Position numbers and translations under genes: made by a program. This document shows, piece by piece, positions 56,366-64,000 of a stretch of DNA of 64,000 nucleotides (the stretch's first letter is position 1; each line of letters starts with the position of its first letter). The notes under the pieces are model-generated. The model saw nothing but the letters and a program-made list of their open reading frames with translations. It was not told the origin of the DNA and searched no databases. Source of the stretch: Gammaproteobacteria bacterium (GTDB lineage Bacteria; Pseudomonadota; Gammaproteobacteria; SZUA-140); the NCBI GenBank assembly GCA_016716465.1, contig JADJWH010000004.1:434001-498000 (forward strand). Reading direction: 5' to 3'.

Positions 56366-58432
56366 ATGATCAGGATCAGTCGCGCGGCGTTTCGGGCGTT
56401 CGTGTCGTTCTTGGCCGGCCGGGCACCCGTCGCCGCCCTGCGGACGGCTGCGCCGGTGTTTCTGCTGGCGGCCATGGGGCTGGCGCCGGCGCACGCCGAG
56501 CCGGTCACGCTCAACCTCAAGGACGCCGACATCAGCGCGGTCATCGGCACCATCTCCGAGATCACCGGCAAGAATTTCATCGTCGATCCGCGCGTCAAGG
56601 GCAAGATCACCATCATCTCCTCGCGCCCGATGGAGTCCGATGAGGTCTACCAGGTCTTCCTCTCGGTGCTGGACGTCTACGGCTTCTCCGCCATACCGAG
56701 CGGCAAGGTGGTGAAGATCATCCCCGACGCCAATGCCAAGCAGATCGCCGTCCCGACCACCGACGCCGACGCCCCCGGACGCGGCGACGAGTTCGTCACC
56801 CGGGTCATCGAGCTGCGCAACGTTTCCGCTGCACAATTAGTGCCAATTCTGCGCCCGCTGGTGCCGCAACAGGGCCATCTGGCGGCCTACGTGCCGAGCA
56901 ACATGCTGATCATCGCGGACCGCGCCTCCAACATCAACCGCATCGCCAACCTGATCGACCGCATCGACCTGCCGAGCAGCGATGAGATCGAGATCGTGCC
57001 CCTGCAGCACGCCTCCGCCGCCGAGGTCGTACGCATCCTGACCGCGCTGGCGCAGCAGGACAAGGCGCGCGGCGGCGGCGCCCCCACCGATCCGGACGCC
57101 AGCCCGGTGCTGATCGCCGACGAGCGCACCAACAGCGTGTTGATCGGCGGTGGCAAATCCGGCCGCCTGCGCCTGCGCACGCTGATCACCCACCTCGACA
57201 CGCCGCTGCAGACCCAGGGCAACACGCGCGTCATCTACCTGCGCTACGCCCAGGCCAAGGACCTGGTGCCGGTGCTGACCGGTGTCAGCAGCAGCGTCGA
57301 ACAGCAGGCCAAGGCCGCCGGCGGCGCACAGGCCCCGGCGACCGGCGGTAATAATCTGCCGATCAACATCCAGGCCGACGAAAGCAGCAACTCGCTGGTC
57401 ATCACGGCGCCCCCCGACATCTTCAACGCGCTGGAAGGCGTCATCAAGCAGCTCGACATCCGCCGCGCCCAGGTCATGGTGGAAGGCATCATCGCCGAGG
57501 TCACCACGGACGTTAGCGCCCAGCTCGGCGTGCAGTGGGTCGCCGACGGCACGCCCGGCGGCGACGGTCCGGTCGGCCTGACCAATTTCAGCAACGCCGG
57601 CAGCAGCGTCACCAGCATCGCCGGCGCGGTCGCCACGAACAACTTCACCGGCCTCAGCCTGAGCGGGCTGGCGCTCGGTGTCGGCCGCTTCAATTCCGAC
57701 AACGTGAATTTCGCCGCTGTCGTGCAGGCGCTGAAGAGCAACGGCTCGACCAACATCCTGTCCACCCCCTCGCTGGTCACGCTCGACAATGAGGAGGCCG
57801 AGATCGTGGTCGGCCAGGAAGTCCCGTTCGTCACCGGTTCGTTCACCAGCACCGGGACCGGCAGCGGCAGCGTCAGCAATCCGTTCCAGACCATCTCGCG
57901 CGAGAACGTCGGCATCACGCTGAAAGTCAAACCGCAGATCAACGAGGGCGACGCGATCAAGCTCGATATCGAGCAGACCATCGACAGCCTCGGCGCCAAG
58001 GGCGATGCCGTCGACCTGGTGACCAACACCCGCTCGATCAAGACCAGCCTCATCATCGACGACCGCCAAGTGGTGGTGCTGGGCGGACTGATCCAGGACA
58101 ACGTGCGGCAGAGCGTGCAGAAGGTGCCGCTGCTGGGCGACATCCCGCTGCTCGGCTGGCTGTTCAGCTCCAAGTCGACCACCAAGGACAAGACCAATCT
58201 GATGGTGTTCCTGCAGACCACCATCCTGCGGGACCAGGCGATGATGAACCGCCTGACCGGGAGCAAATACAGCTACATCCGCGACATCCAGCTCGGCACC
58301 CGCGAGAAGGGCATGCTGATGATGCGCAAGGAAGAGGCGCCGGTGATGCCGCCTCTCGACGACCTGCTGGCCCTGCCACCTCTGCCGGGCGGCGACGGCG
58401 GCACCGGATCCGCCGCCCCGCGGGAACCATGA
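56366..58432 (+). CDS. gspD: Type II secretion secretin GspD
   Basis: Outer-membrane channel of the type II secretion system. 688 residues: signal peptide ending AHA near residue 45, N0 domain (LNLKDADISAVIGTISEITG), N1-N3 repeat domains (about 120-400), and the C-terminal secretin barrel with VGQEVPFVTGSF and VVLGGLIQDNV. Start chosen at the first ATG, which has no ribosome binding site; a GTG at 56402 would also leave a full signal. It opens the gsp run and overlaps gspE by four bases. gspC, usually just before it, is absent here. Confidence 0.95.
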   Translation: MIRISRAAFRAFVSFLAGRAPVAALRTAAPVFLLAAMGLAPAHAEPVTLNLKDADISAVIGTISEITGKNFIVDPRVKGKITIISSRPMESDEVYQVFLSVLDVYGFSAIPSGKVVKIIPDANAKQIAVPTTDADAPGRGDEFVTRVIELRNVSAAQLVPILRPLVPQQGHLAAYVPSNMLIIADRASNINRIANLIDRIDLPSSDEIEIVPLQHASAAEVVRILTALAQQDKARGGGAPTDPDASPVLIADERTNSVLIGGGKSGRLRLRTLITHLDTPLQTQGNTRVIYLRYAQAKDLVPVLTGVSSSVEQQAKAAGGAQAPATGGNNLPINIQADESSNSLVITAPPDIFNALEGVIKQLDIRRAQVMVEGIIAEVTTDVSAQLGVQWVADGTPGGDGPVGLTNFSNAGSSVTSIAGAVATNNFTGLSLSGLALGVGRFNSDNVNFAAVVQALKSNGSTNILSTPSLVTLDNEEAEIVVGQEVPFVTGSFTSTGTGSGSVSNPFQTISRENVGITLKVKPQINEGDAIKLDIEQTIDSLGAKGDAVDLVTNTRSIKTSLIIDDRQVVVLGGLIQDNVRQSVQKVPLLGDIPLLGWLFSSKSTTKDKTNLMVFLQTTILRDQAMMNRLTGSKYSYIRDIQLGTREKGMLMMRKEEAPVMPPLDDLLALPPLPGGDGGTGSAAPREP

Positions 58433-59964
58433 GGGAATCGCTCGAAGCGCTGTTGCCCGACGCGCTGCTCGAAGAGCCCGCCCCCGCAGCGCGACCCCGC
58501 CGGCTGCCGTTCGCCTATGCCAAGCGCAACGGTGTCCTGGTCACCGAAGTCGCGGACGGCCGCGCCATCACCCTGTGCCGCACGGGCGTTACCGCCCAGG
58601 TACTGTCCGAGGTGCGCCGCTTCATGGGCCTGCCCCTCGCACCGCGCCTGATCGCCCAGGAAGAATTCGACCGCATGCTGCAGGCGTCCTACGAGTCCGA
58701 CAGCGCCGAAACCATGCAGATGATGGGCGAGATGGGCGAGGACCTCGACCTGTCGCAGATCGCGCAGCAGCTGCCGGAACCGGAGGACCTGCTCGAGAGC
58801 CAGGACGATGCCCCCATCATCCGTCTCATCAACGCCCTGCTTACCGAGGCCGTGAAGGTCAACGCCTCCGACATCCACATCGAACCGTACGAATACCGTC
58901 TGGTGGTGCGCTTCCGCGTCGACGGCATCCTGCGCGAGGTGCTGGAGCCGGCGCGCGTGCTGGCGCCGGTGCTGGTGTCACGCGTCAAGGTCATGGCCAG
59001 GCTCGACATCGCGGAGAAGCGCCTGCCGCAGGACGGCCGCATCTCGCTGCGCATCGCCGGGCGCGCGGTCGACGTGCGCGTCTCCACCCTGCCCTGCGGG
59101 CATGGAGAACGCGTGGTGATGCGCCTGCTCGACAAGCAGGCCGGGCGCCTCGATCTCGAGCACCTCGGGATGGCCGCCGACGGTCTCGCCCGCGTGGAGC
59201 ACATCATCCGCCGGCCCCACGGCATCATCCTGGTCACCGGTCCGACCGGTTCGGGCAAGACGACCTCGCTCTACGCCATGCTGTCGCGCGTCAACGACAA
59301 GCGCCGTAACATCATGACGGTGGAGGATCCGATCGAATACTACATCGACGGCATCAGCCAGACCCAGGTGCAGACCAAGGTCGACATGACCTTCGCGCGC
59401 GGCCTGCGCGCCATCCTGCGTCAGGACCCGGACATCGTGATGGTGGGCGAGATCCGTGACCTCGAGACGGCGGAGATCGCGGTGCAGGCGAGTCTGACCG
59501 GCCATCTGGTGCTGTCCACCCTGCACACCAACAGCGCCATCGGCGCGGTGATGCGCCTGCGCGACATGGGCGTGGAGCCGTTCCTGCTCTCCTCCAGCCT
59601 GATCGGCGTGCTGGCGCAACGACTGGTGCGCCTGCTGTGCCCCGAGTGCAAGTACCCGCACACCGCGAGCGCGGCGGAATGCGCCGATCTCGGCGTGCCC
59701 GCGGACACGGTGCCCACGCTCTACACGGCGCAGGGCTGCAGCAGCTGCAATTTCACCGGCTACCAGGGCCGCACCGCGATTTTCGAGGTGATCGAGATCA
59801 ACGACCGCCTGCGCACCATGATCCATGACCAGCTCTCGGAACAGGAACTCGAGGCCTACGCCCACAGCCGCGGCGCGAGCATCTACCAGGACGGCATCCG
59901 CCGCGTCCTCGCCGGCGACACCACCCACGAGGAAGTGCTGCGCGTCACCCACGAGGACGATTGA
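58429..59964 (+). CDS. gspE: Type II secretion ATPase GspE
   Basis: Cytoplasmic hexameric ATPase that powers the pseudopilus. 511 residues: N-terminal GspL-binding domain, Walker A GPTGSGKT at about 271-278, Asp box and Walker B around RQDPDIVMVGEIRD, and a CxxC pair-of-pairs (CPEC near 404 and CSSC near 440) forming the zinc-binding domain typical of GspE. Start overlaps the gspD stop (ATGA). Confidence 0.97.
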   Translation: MRESLEALLPDALLEEPAPAARPRRLPFAYAKRNGVLVTEVADGRAITLCRTGVTAQVLSEVRRFMGLPLAPRLIAQEEFDRMLQASYESDSAETMQMMGEMGEDLDLSQIAQQLPEPEDLLESQDDAPIIRLINALLTEAVKVNASDIHIEPYEYRLVVRFRVDGILREVLEPARVLAPVLVSRVKVMARLDIAEKRLPQDGRISLRIAGRAVDVRVSTLPCGHGERVVMRLLDKQAGRLDLEHLGMAADGLARVEHIIRRPHGIILVTGPTGSGKTTSLYAMLSRVNDKRRNIMTVEDPIEYYIDGISQTQVQTKVDMTFARGLRAILRQDPDIVMVGEIRDLETAEIAVQASLTGHLVLSTLHTNSAIGAVMRLRDMGVEPFLLSSSLIGVLAQRLVRLLCPECKYPHTASAAECADLGVPADTVPTLYTAQGCSSCNFTGYQGRTAIFEVIEINDRLRTMIHDQLSEQELEAYAHSRGASIYQDGIRRVLAGDTTHEEVLRVTHEDD

Positions 59965-59976
59965 CCGGGACCGCAC

Positions 59977-61194
59977 ATGGGAGCCTATGAATTCACCGCG
60001 CTGGACGACGGCGGACGCGAGCGCAAGGGCGTGCTCGAGGGCGACACGCCGCGCCAGATCCGCCAGTTGCTGCGCGACAAGGGCTGGGCGCCGCTCACGG
60101 TCGCCGAGGTGGCGCAGCGCGAACGCGAGCGGGAACGCGGCATCTCCTCCTTCCGGCGCGGGGCCAGCGCGGCCGACATCGCGCTGATCACGCGCCAGTT
60201 CGCGACCCTGGTGCGCTCCGGGCTGCCGATCGAGGAGGCCCTGCGCACGATCGCCGAGCAATCCGAGAAGGCGCGCCTCAAGAGCATGCTGGTGGCGGTG
60301 CGCGCGCGCATCATGGAGGGCCAGTCGCTGGCGAACGCGCTGTCCGGCTTTCCGCGCGCGTTTTCCGACCTCTACCGCGCGACGGTCGCCGCCGGCGAGC
60401 AGTCGGGACATCTCGACACCGTGCTCGACCGGCTCGCCGACTACACCGAGGGTCGCCAGGCGATCCGCCAGAAGGTGGCGCTGTCGCTGATCTATCCGGT
60501 GCTGGTGATCGTGGTCGCGGTTCTCGTCGTGCTGCTGTTGCTGGCCTACGTGGTACCGCAGGTCGTCAGCGTGTTCGAAAACATGGGACAGGAACTGCCG
60601 CTGCTGACGCGCGGCCTGATCGCGGCGAGCGACTTCGTCCGTTCCTCGGGAGCGGTGCTCGGCGTCCTGTTGCTCGCGGCCATCATCGGCCTGCGCCTGA
60701 TGCTGCGCCGCCCCGGGGTGCGCAAGCGCTTTCACCGTGCACAGCTTTCGCTGCCGCTGGTATCGCGCCTGGTGCGCGGCATGAACGCCGCCCGCTTCGC
60801 CCGCACGCTCAGTATCCTGGCCGAGAGCGGGGTGCCGGTGCTGGAAAGCCTGCACATCTCCGCCGAGGTGGTCACCAACCTGCCGATGCGCGAGGCCGTC
60901 ACGACCGCGGCGCGCCAGGTGCGCGAAGGCGCCAGTCTGCACAAATCACTCGAACGCAGCGGCTATTTCCCGCCCATGACCATCCACCTGATCGCGAGCG
61001 GCGAGGCGAGCGGCAACCTCGAGGTGATGCTGGAACGGGCCGCGAGCAGCCAGGAACGCGAACTGGAGGCGGTTGCGCAGACCATCACCGGCCTGCTCGG
61101 ACCGTTTCTGATCCTGATCATGGGCGGTATAGTACTGCTCATCGTGCTGGCGATACTGCTGCCGATCTTCAACATGAACCAACTGGTCGTTTAA
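59977..61194 (+). CDS. gspF: Type II secretion inner-membrane platform GspF
   Basis: Polytopic platform protein that contacts GspE and GspL. 405 residues, with two T2SF domains (about 70-195 and 275-398) each beginning with the RQ(F/L)A-type motif, and three membrane helices. N-terminal GAYEFTALDDGGRERKGVLEG is the usual start of the family. Twelve bases after gspE. Confidence 0.96.
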   Translation: MGAYEFTALDDGGRERKGVLEGDTPRQIRQLLRDKGWAPLTVAEVAQRERERERGISSFRRGASAADIALITRQFATLVRSGLPIEEALRTIAEQSEKARLKSMLVAVRARIMEGQSLANALSGFPRAFSDLYRATVAAGEQSGHLDTVLDRLADYTEGRQAIRQKVALSLIYPVLVIVVAVLVVLLLLAYVVPQVVSVFENMGQELPLLTRGLIAASDFVRSSGAVLGVLLLAAIIGLRLMLRRPGVRKRFHRAQLSLPLVSRLVRGMNAARFARTLSILAESGVPVLESLHISAEVVTNLPMREAVTTAARQVREGASLHKSLERSGYFPPMTIHLIASGEASGNLEVMLERAASSQERELEAVAQTITGLLGPFLILIMGGIVLLIVLAILLPIFNMNQLVV

Positions 61195-61212
61195 CCCAAG
61201 AGACAGACGCAC

Positions 61213-61641
61213 ATGACACATGCACGCATGAAGGCACAGCCATCCACCCGGGCGCGCCGGCGGGGTGCCGGATTCACCCTGATCGAGGTGCTCGTCGTGG
61301 TGGTGATCCTCGGCATCCTGGCCGCGATCATCGTGCCCAACCTGATGGAGAAACCCGGACAGGCCCGCGTCACCAAGGCCAAGGCGGACATCCGCGCGGT
61401 CGAGAGCGCGCTCAACATGTACCGGCTCGACCGCCATGTCTACCCGACGACGGACGAAGGGCTGGATTCACTGGTGCCGACCTATCTGCCCCGCGCGCCG
61501 ATGGATCCCTGGGATCGCCCCTACCAGTACCTGAATCCGGGCACGCAGGGCGGCGCCTTCGACCTCTACACCCTGGGCCGCGACGGCCAACAGGGCGGCG
61601 AGGGTGAAGACGCCGATATCGGCAACTGGAACCTGGAATAA
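61213..61641 (+). CDS. gspG: Major pseudopilin GspG
   Basis: Main subunit of the pseudopilus. 142 residues with an unusually long basic leader, the prepilin-peptidase site G/FTLIE (near 19-20) and hydrophobic helix VLVVVVILGILAAIIVPNL. The C-terminal half carries YPTTDEGLDSLV and the calcium-site region DLYTLGRDGQQGGEGEDADI. A later ATG at 61228 would shorten the leader. Confidence 0.96.
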   Translation: MTHARMKAQPSTRARRRGAGFTLIEVLVVVVILGILAAIIVPNLMEKPGQARVTKAKADIRAVESALNMYRLDRHVYPTTDEGLDSLVPTYLPRAPMDPWDRPYQYLNPGTQGGAFDLYTLGRDGQQGGEGEDADIGNWNLE

Positions 61642-61650
61642 TGAGGCTGC

Positions 61651-62181
61651 ATGACCCGGAGCCTGTCCGCGCTGGGTTGCACGCGCCACGCGCCGGGGCG
61701 CGCCGCAGGTTTTACCCTGCTCGAGATCCTGGTCGTCGTCCTGATCATCGGCATCGTGCTCACGCTCGCCACGCTGACGCTTCGCGACGATATCCATGAG
61801 CGCCTGAAGACCGAGGGCCGACGCCTGGCGGCCCTGCTGACGCTCGCCAGCCAGGAAACGGTGCTGCAGGGCGCCGAAATGGCGGTGGTCTTCTCGCCGC
61901 AGGGCTACCGCTTCCAGGTGCTGGAAGAGGAAAAGTGGGTCGACACCGAAGACCCCGTGTTGCGCAAACGCCAGCTGCCGGAAGATCTGACGCTCTTCAT
62001 CGAGGTCGACGGCGAAGCGCCGGGTGGGGATGGAAAGGACAAAGACGCGAAGGAACCGCGGGTCTACCTGTTCTCGAGCGGCGAGATGACGCCCTTCACC
62101 GTCACGCTGAAGGACCGGAACAGCACCGCGACCTATCAAGCGAGCGCGGACTTCGGCGGCGAGTTCACCTTCGAGCCATGA
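61651..62181 (+). CDS. gspH: Minor pseudopilin GspH
   Basis: Minor pseudopilin, 176 residues, with leader ending in G/FTLLEILVVVLIIGIV and a beta-rich C-terminal domain (RLAALLTLASQETVLQGAEM, YRFQVLEEEKW). Longer leader than usual. It ends in ATGA overlap with gspI. Confidence 0.92.
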   Translation: MTRSLSALGCTRHAPGRAAGFTLLEILVVVLIIGIVLTLATLTLRDDIHERLKTEGRRLAALLTLASQETVLQGAEMAVVFSPQGYRFQVLEEEKWVDTEDPVLRKRQLPEDLTLFIEVDGEAPGGDGKDKDAKEPRVYLFSSGEMTPFTVTLKDRNSTATYQASADFGGEFTFEP

Positions 62182-62603
62182 CCCTGCCGCACCCGCATTC
62201 ACCGGCGCAACACCCCGCGCGGCACACCGTCGGCGGAACACGCGCGCGCGGTTTCACCCTGATCGAGATCCTGGTCGCGCTGGCGGTCATCGCCATCGCC
62301 CTCGCCGCCATCGTCGGCGAGACGGCGCAAAGCCTCAACAATGCCGCACGACTGATCGACCACACGCTGGCGCACTGGGTTGCGATGAACCGGATCACCG
62401 AACAGCAACTGAGCCCGAGCTGGCCGGCGGTCGGTATCACCACGGGTTCGGCCGAACTGGCCGATCGCGAATGGTTCTGGACCCTGAAGGTCTCCAGCAC
62501 CGAGGACGCCGATGTACGCCGCCTCGACATCGAGGTCCGCGCCGAGAAGGACGCGGAACGGCCGGATTCCACCGCCATCGCCTACCTCGAGCGCCCCTCA
62601 TGA
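62178..62603 (+). CDS. gspI: Minor pseudopilin GspI
   Basis: Minor pseudopilin of the tip complex, 141 residues. Prepilin site G/FTLIEILVALAVIAIALA near residue 26 after a long leader; conserved pattern LADREWFWTLKVSSTEDADV. Four-base overlaps with gspH before and gspJ after show tight translational coupling. Confidence 0.92.
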   Translation: MTLPHPHSPAQHPARHTVGGTRARGFTLIEILVALAVIAIALAAIVGETAQSLNNAARLIDHTLAHWVAMNRITEQQLSPSWPAVGITTGSAELADREWFWTLKVSSTEDADVRRLDIEVRAEKDAERPDSTAIAYLERPS

Positions 62604-63196
62604 CATCGTCGCAGCGCGGCTTCACCCTGCTCGAACTGCTGGTCGCGCTGGCGATTTTCGCGGTGCTCGGCGTGGCGGCCTATGCCGGCCTCGATGTAGT
62701 GCTGGGGGCCAAGGACCGCATCGAGGCGAAGTCCGATCAACTGGGGCGCCTGCAGATGCTGTTCGTGCTGATGGGACGCGACATCGAACAGGCAGCCGAC
62801 CGCGGCGTGCGCGACAACTTCGGCGATCCGCTGCCGCCGATGTTCGGCAACGATACGGCGCTCGAATTCACCCGCGCGGGCTGGCGCAACCCGGCCGGGC
62901 TCAAGCGCAGCGAGCTCCAGCGCGTGTCCTATGGCCTCAGCGACGAGGCGCTAACCCGGGCGAGCTGGGACGTGCTCGATCGGGCGCAGGACAGCGAGCC
63001 GCGGCGCGCCCGCCTGCTTGATGACGTCAGCACCCTCGAGATCCGCTATCTGGACGGCACCGGCGAATGGCGCAGCGAATGGCCGGCGGCGGGCGGCACG
63101 GGGGCGCAACTGCCCCGGGCCGTCGAGGTCACGCTGGACGTGAAGGAATGGGGACGCATCACGAGGTTGTTCCAGGTGGCGGGATCCTCCTCATGA
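62600..63196 (+). CDS. gspJ: Minor pseudopilin GspJ
   Basis: Tip pseudopilin, 198 residues: short leader MTSSQRG, then FTLLELLVALAIFAVLG, and a conserved region FVLMGRDIEQAADRGVRD followed by LEFTRAGWRNP. Start overlaps the gspI stop (ATGA). Length and motif are typical. Confidence 0.94.
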   Translation: MTSSQRGFTLLELLVALAIFAVLGVAAYAGLDVVLGAKDRIEAKSDQLGRLQMLFVLMGRDIEQAADRGVRDNFGDPLPPMFGNDTALEFTRAGWRNPAGLKRSELQRVSYGLSDEALTRASWDVLDRAQDSEPRRARLLDDVSTLEIRYLDGTGEWRSEWPAAGGTGAQLPRAVEVTLDVKEWGRITRLFQVAGSSS

Positions 63197-64000
63197 AACG
63201 GTGCCTGCGCACGCGTCAGACCGGCGTCGCCCTGCTCACCGCGCTGCTGATCACCGCGATGGCCGCCGTGGCCGCCGTGGCGATGGCCTCGCGTCAGCAG
63301 TTGGACATCCGCCGCACCGGCAATGTCCTCGACGCTGACCAGGCCTACCTGTTCACCCTGGGCGTGGAGTCCTGGGCCAAGCAGGTCCTCGCGCGCGACC
63401 GCCGCGACGGCGAGGTCGATCATCCGGAGGAGGACTGGGCGACCGTCCTGCCGCCGATCGCCGTGGAGGGCGCGGTGGTGGCGGGGCGGATCGAAGACCT
63501 GCAGGGACGCTTCAACCTCAATGATCTGGTCGACGCCGAGGGCAAGGCCAGCGAGGACGACATCCGGCGTTTCCGCCGCCTGCTCGCCACGCTGGACCTG
63601 GACGAGAACCTCGCCGACGCGGTGGTCGACTGGATCGATAGCGATCTCGATCCGCGTTTCCCCAACGGGGCGGAGGACCCGACCTATCTCGGCATGACGC
63701 CGCCCTATCGCGCCGCGAATGCTCTCATGGATAGCCCCAGTGAGTTATTATTGGTCAATGGAATCACCCGGGAGGCATACGCTGCGCTGGCGCCGTACGT
63801 GACGGCGCTGCCGGCCAGGACCCCGCTCAACGTCAACACCGCGTCAGCCCCGGTGCTCATGGCGCTGAACGAGGGAATCAGTGAATCCGATGCCACCCAG
63901 TTGATCGACGAGCGCGGCGACAAGGGCTATCAGACAACAGAGGAATTTCTCGCGCACCCGCTCCTGAAGGAACGCGCGCAGGGTATTACCAACATCAGCG
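63193..64000 (+). CDS. gspK: Minor pseudopilin GspK, 3' end beyond window
   Basis: The frame begins at ATG 63193 (overlapping the gspJ stop) and stays open to the window end, about 269 residues seen. It shows leader QTG/VALLTALLITAMAA, lacking the glutamate at +5 as is known for GspK, then QLDIRRTGNVLDADQAY, the segment LQGRFNLNDLV, WIDSDLDPRFPNGAED with the Asp-rich calcium region, and LNVNTASAPVL. Caps the pseudopilus together with GspI and GspJ. Confidence 0.95.
   Translation, partial: MKRCLRTRQTGVALLTALLITAMAAVAAVAMASRQQLDIRRTGNVLDADQAYLFTLGVESWAKQVLARDRRDGEVDHPEEDWATVLPPIAVEGAVVAGRIEDLQGRFNLNDLVDAEGKASEDDIRRFRRLLATLDLDENLADAVVDWIDSDLDPRFPNGAEDPTYLGMTPPYRAANALMDSPSELLLVNGITREAYAALAPYVTALPARTPLNVNTASAPVLMALNEGISESDATQLIDERGDKGYQTTEEFLAHPLLKERAQGITNIS

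Noticed and set aside
58978..60942. A 654-codon minus-strand frame opposite gspE and gspF
   Set aside because: It spans two well-supported genes and is rich in His, Gln, Arg and Asp as typical for antisense of GC-rich genes.

Overview
The window is a GC-rich chromosomal segment, almost certainly from a gammaproteobacterium. The order polA / small RNA locus / engB / dsbA matches the Spot 42 (enterobacteria) and ErsA (Pseudomonas) neighbourhood. The order parA-parB-atpZ-atpI-atpBEFHAGDC-glmU-glmS is also a gammaproteobacterial arrangement. Sucrose synthase, a sucrose-phosphate synthase/phosphatase fusion and fructokinase suggest a halotolerant or environmental lineage that uses sucrose as compatible solute or carbon store. 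I cannot name the order or genus. No CRISPR array, insertion sequence or prophage was recognised.

Layout. 1-7.1 kb: 3' part of polA, a probable envelope-stress small RNA behind a near-consensus sigma-E promoter, engB, a cyclic-nucleotide-binding protein, dsbA, an acetolactate-synthase-like enzyme and a coupled endonuclease/exonuclease/phosphatase-family gene. 7.1-28.1 kb: the most unusual part. A minus-strand run holds a proton-channel motor (ExbB, two ExbD), a TonB/AgmX-like spanning protein, three TPR proteins, several exported small proteins, a TlpA-DUF4266-DUF3570 trio and two outer-membrane beta-barrel proteins. It resembles the Glt/Agl trans-envelope machine of Myxococcus. At its upstream end lies an HzsA-like protein with CxxCH motifs, divergent from three further exported genes (two with CxxCH motifs, one with a Tat signal). 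28.2-29.1 kb: HPP-family membrane protein and tRNA-Arg(CCG). 29.3-34.8 kb: sucrose operon frk-sps/spp-sus. 34.9-40.1 kb: a MarR regulator, a PhoX phosphatase broken by a frameshift in its Tat signal and preceded by a Pho-box-like repeat, a sulfotransferase and a probable gene remnant. 40.1-53.7 kb: glmS, glmU, the complete ATP synthase operon, parB, parA, rsmG. 53.7-56.2 kb: glycogen phosphorylase. 56.4-64 kb: type II secretion genes gspDEFGHIJK, the last cut by the window edge.

How the parts may work together. The 7-28 kb block reads as one extracytoplasmic system: a proton-motive-force motor in the inner membrane, a proline-rich periplasmic connector, TPR scaffolds, outer-membrane barrels and a set of exported putative c-type haem proteins, with a thioredoxin for thiol or haem-site maturation. 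Its substrate or output cannot be read from sequence. The rest is mostly core metabolism and cell-envelope supply (GlcNAc precursors, ATP, storage carbon, type II secretion).
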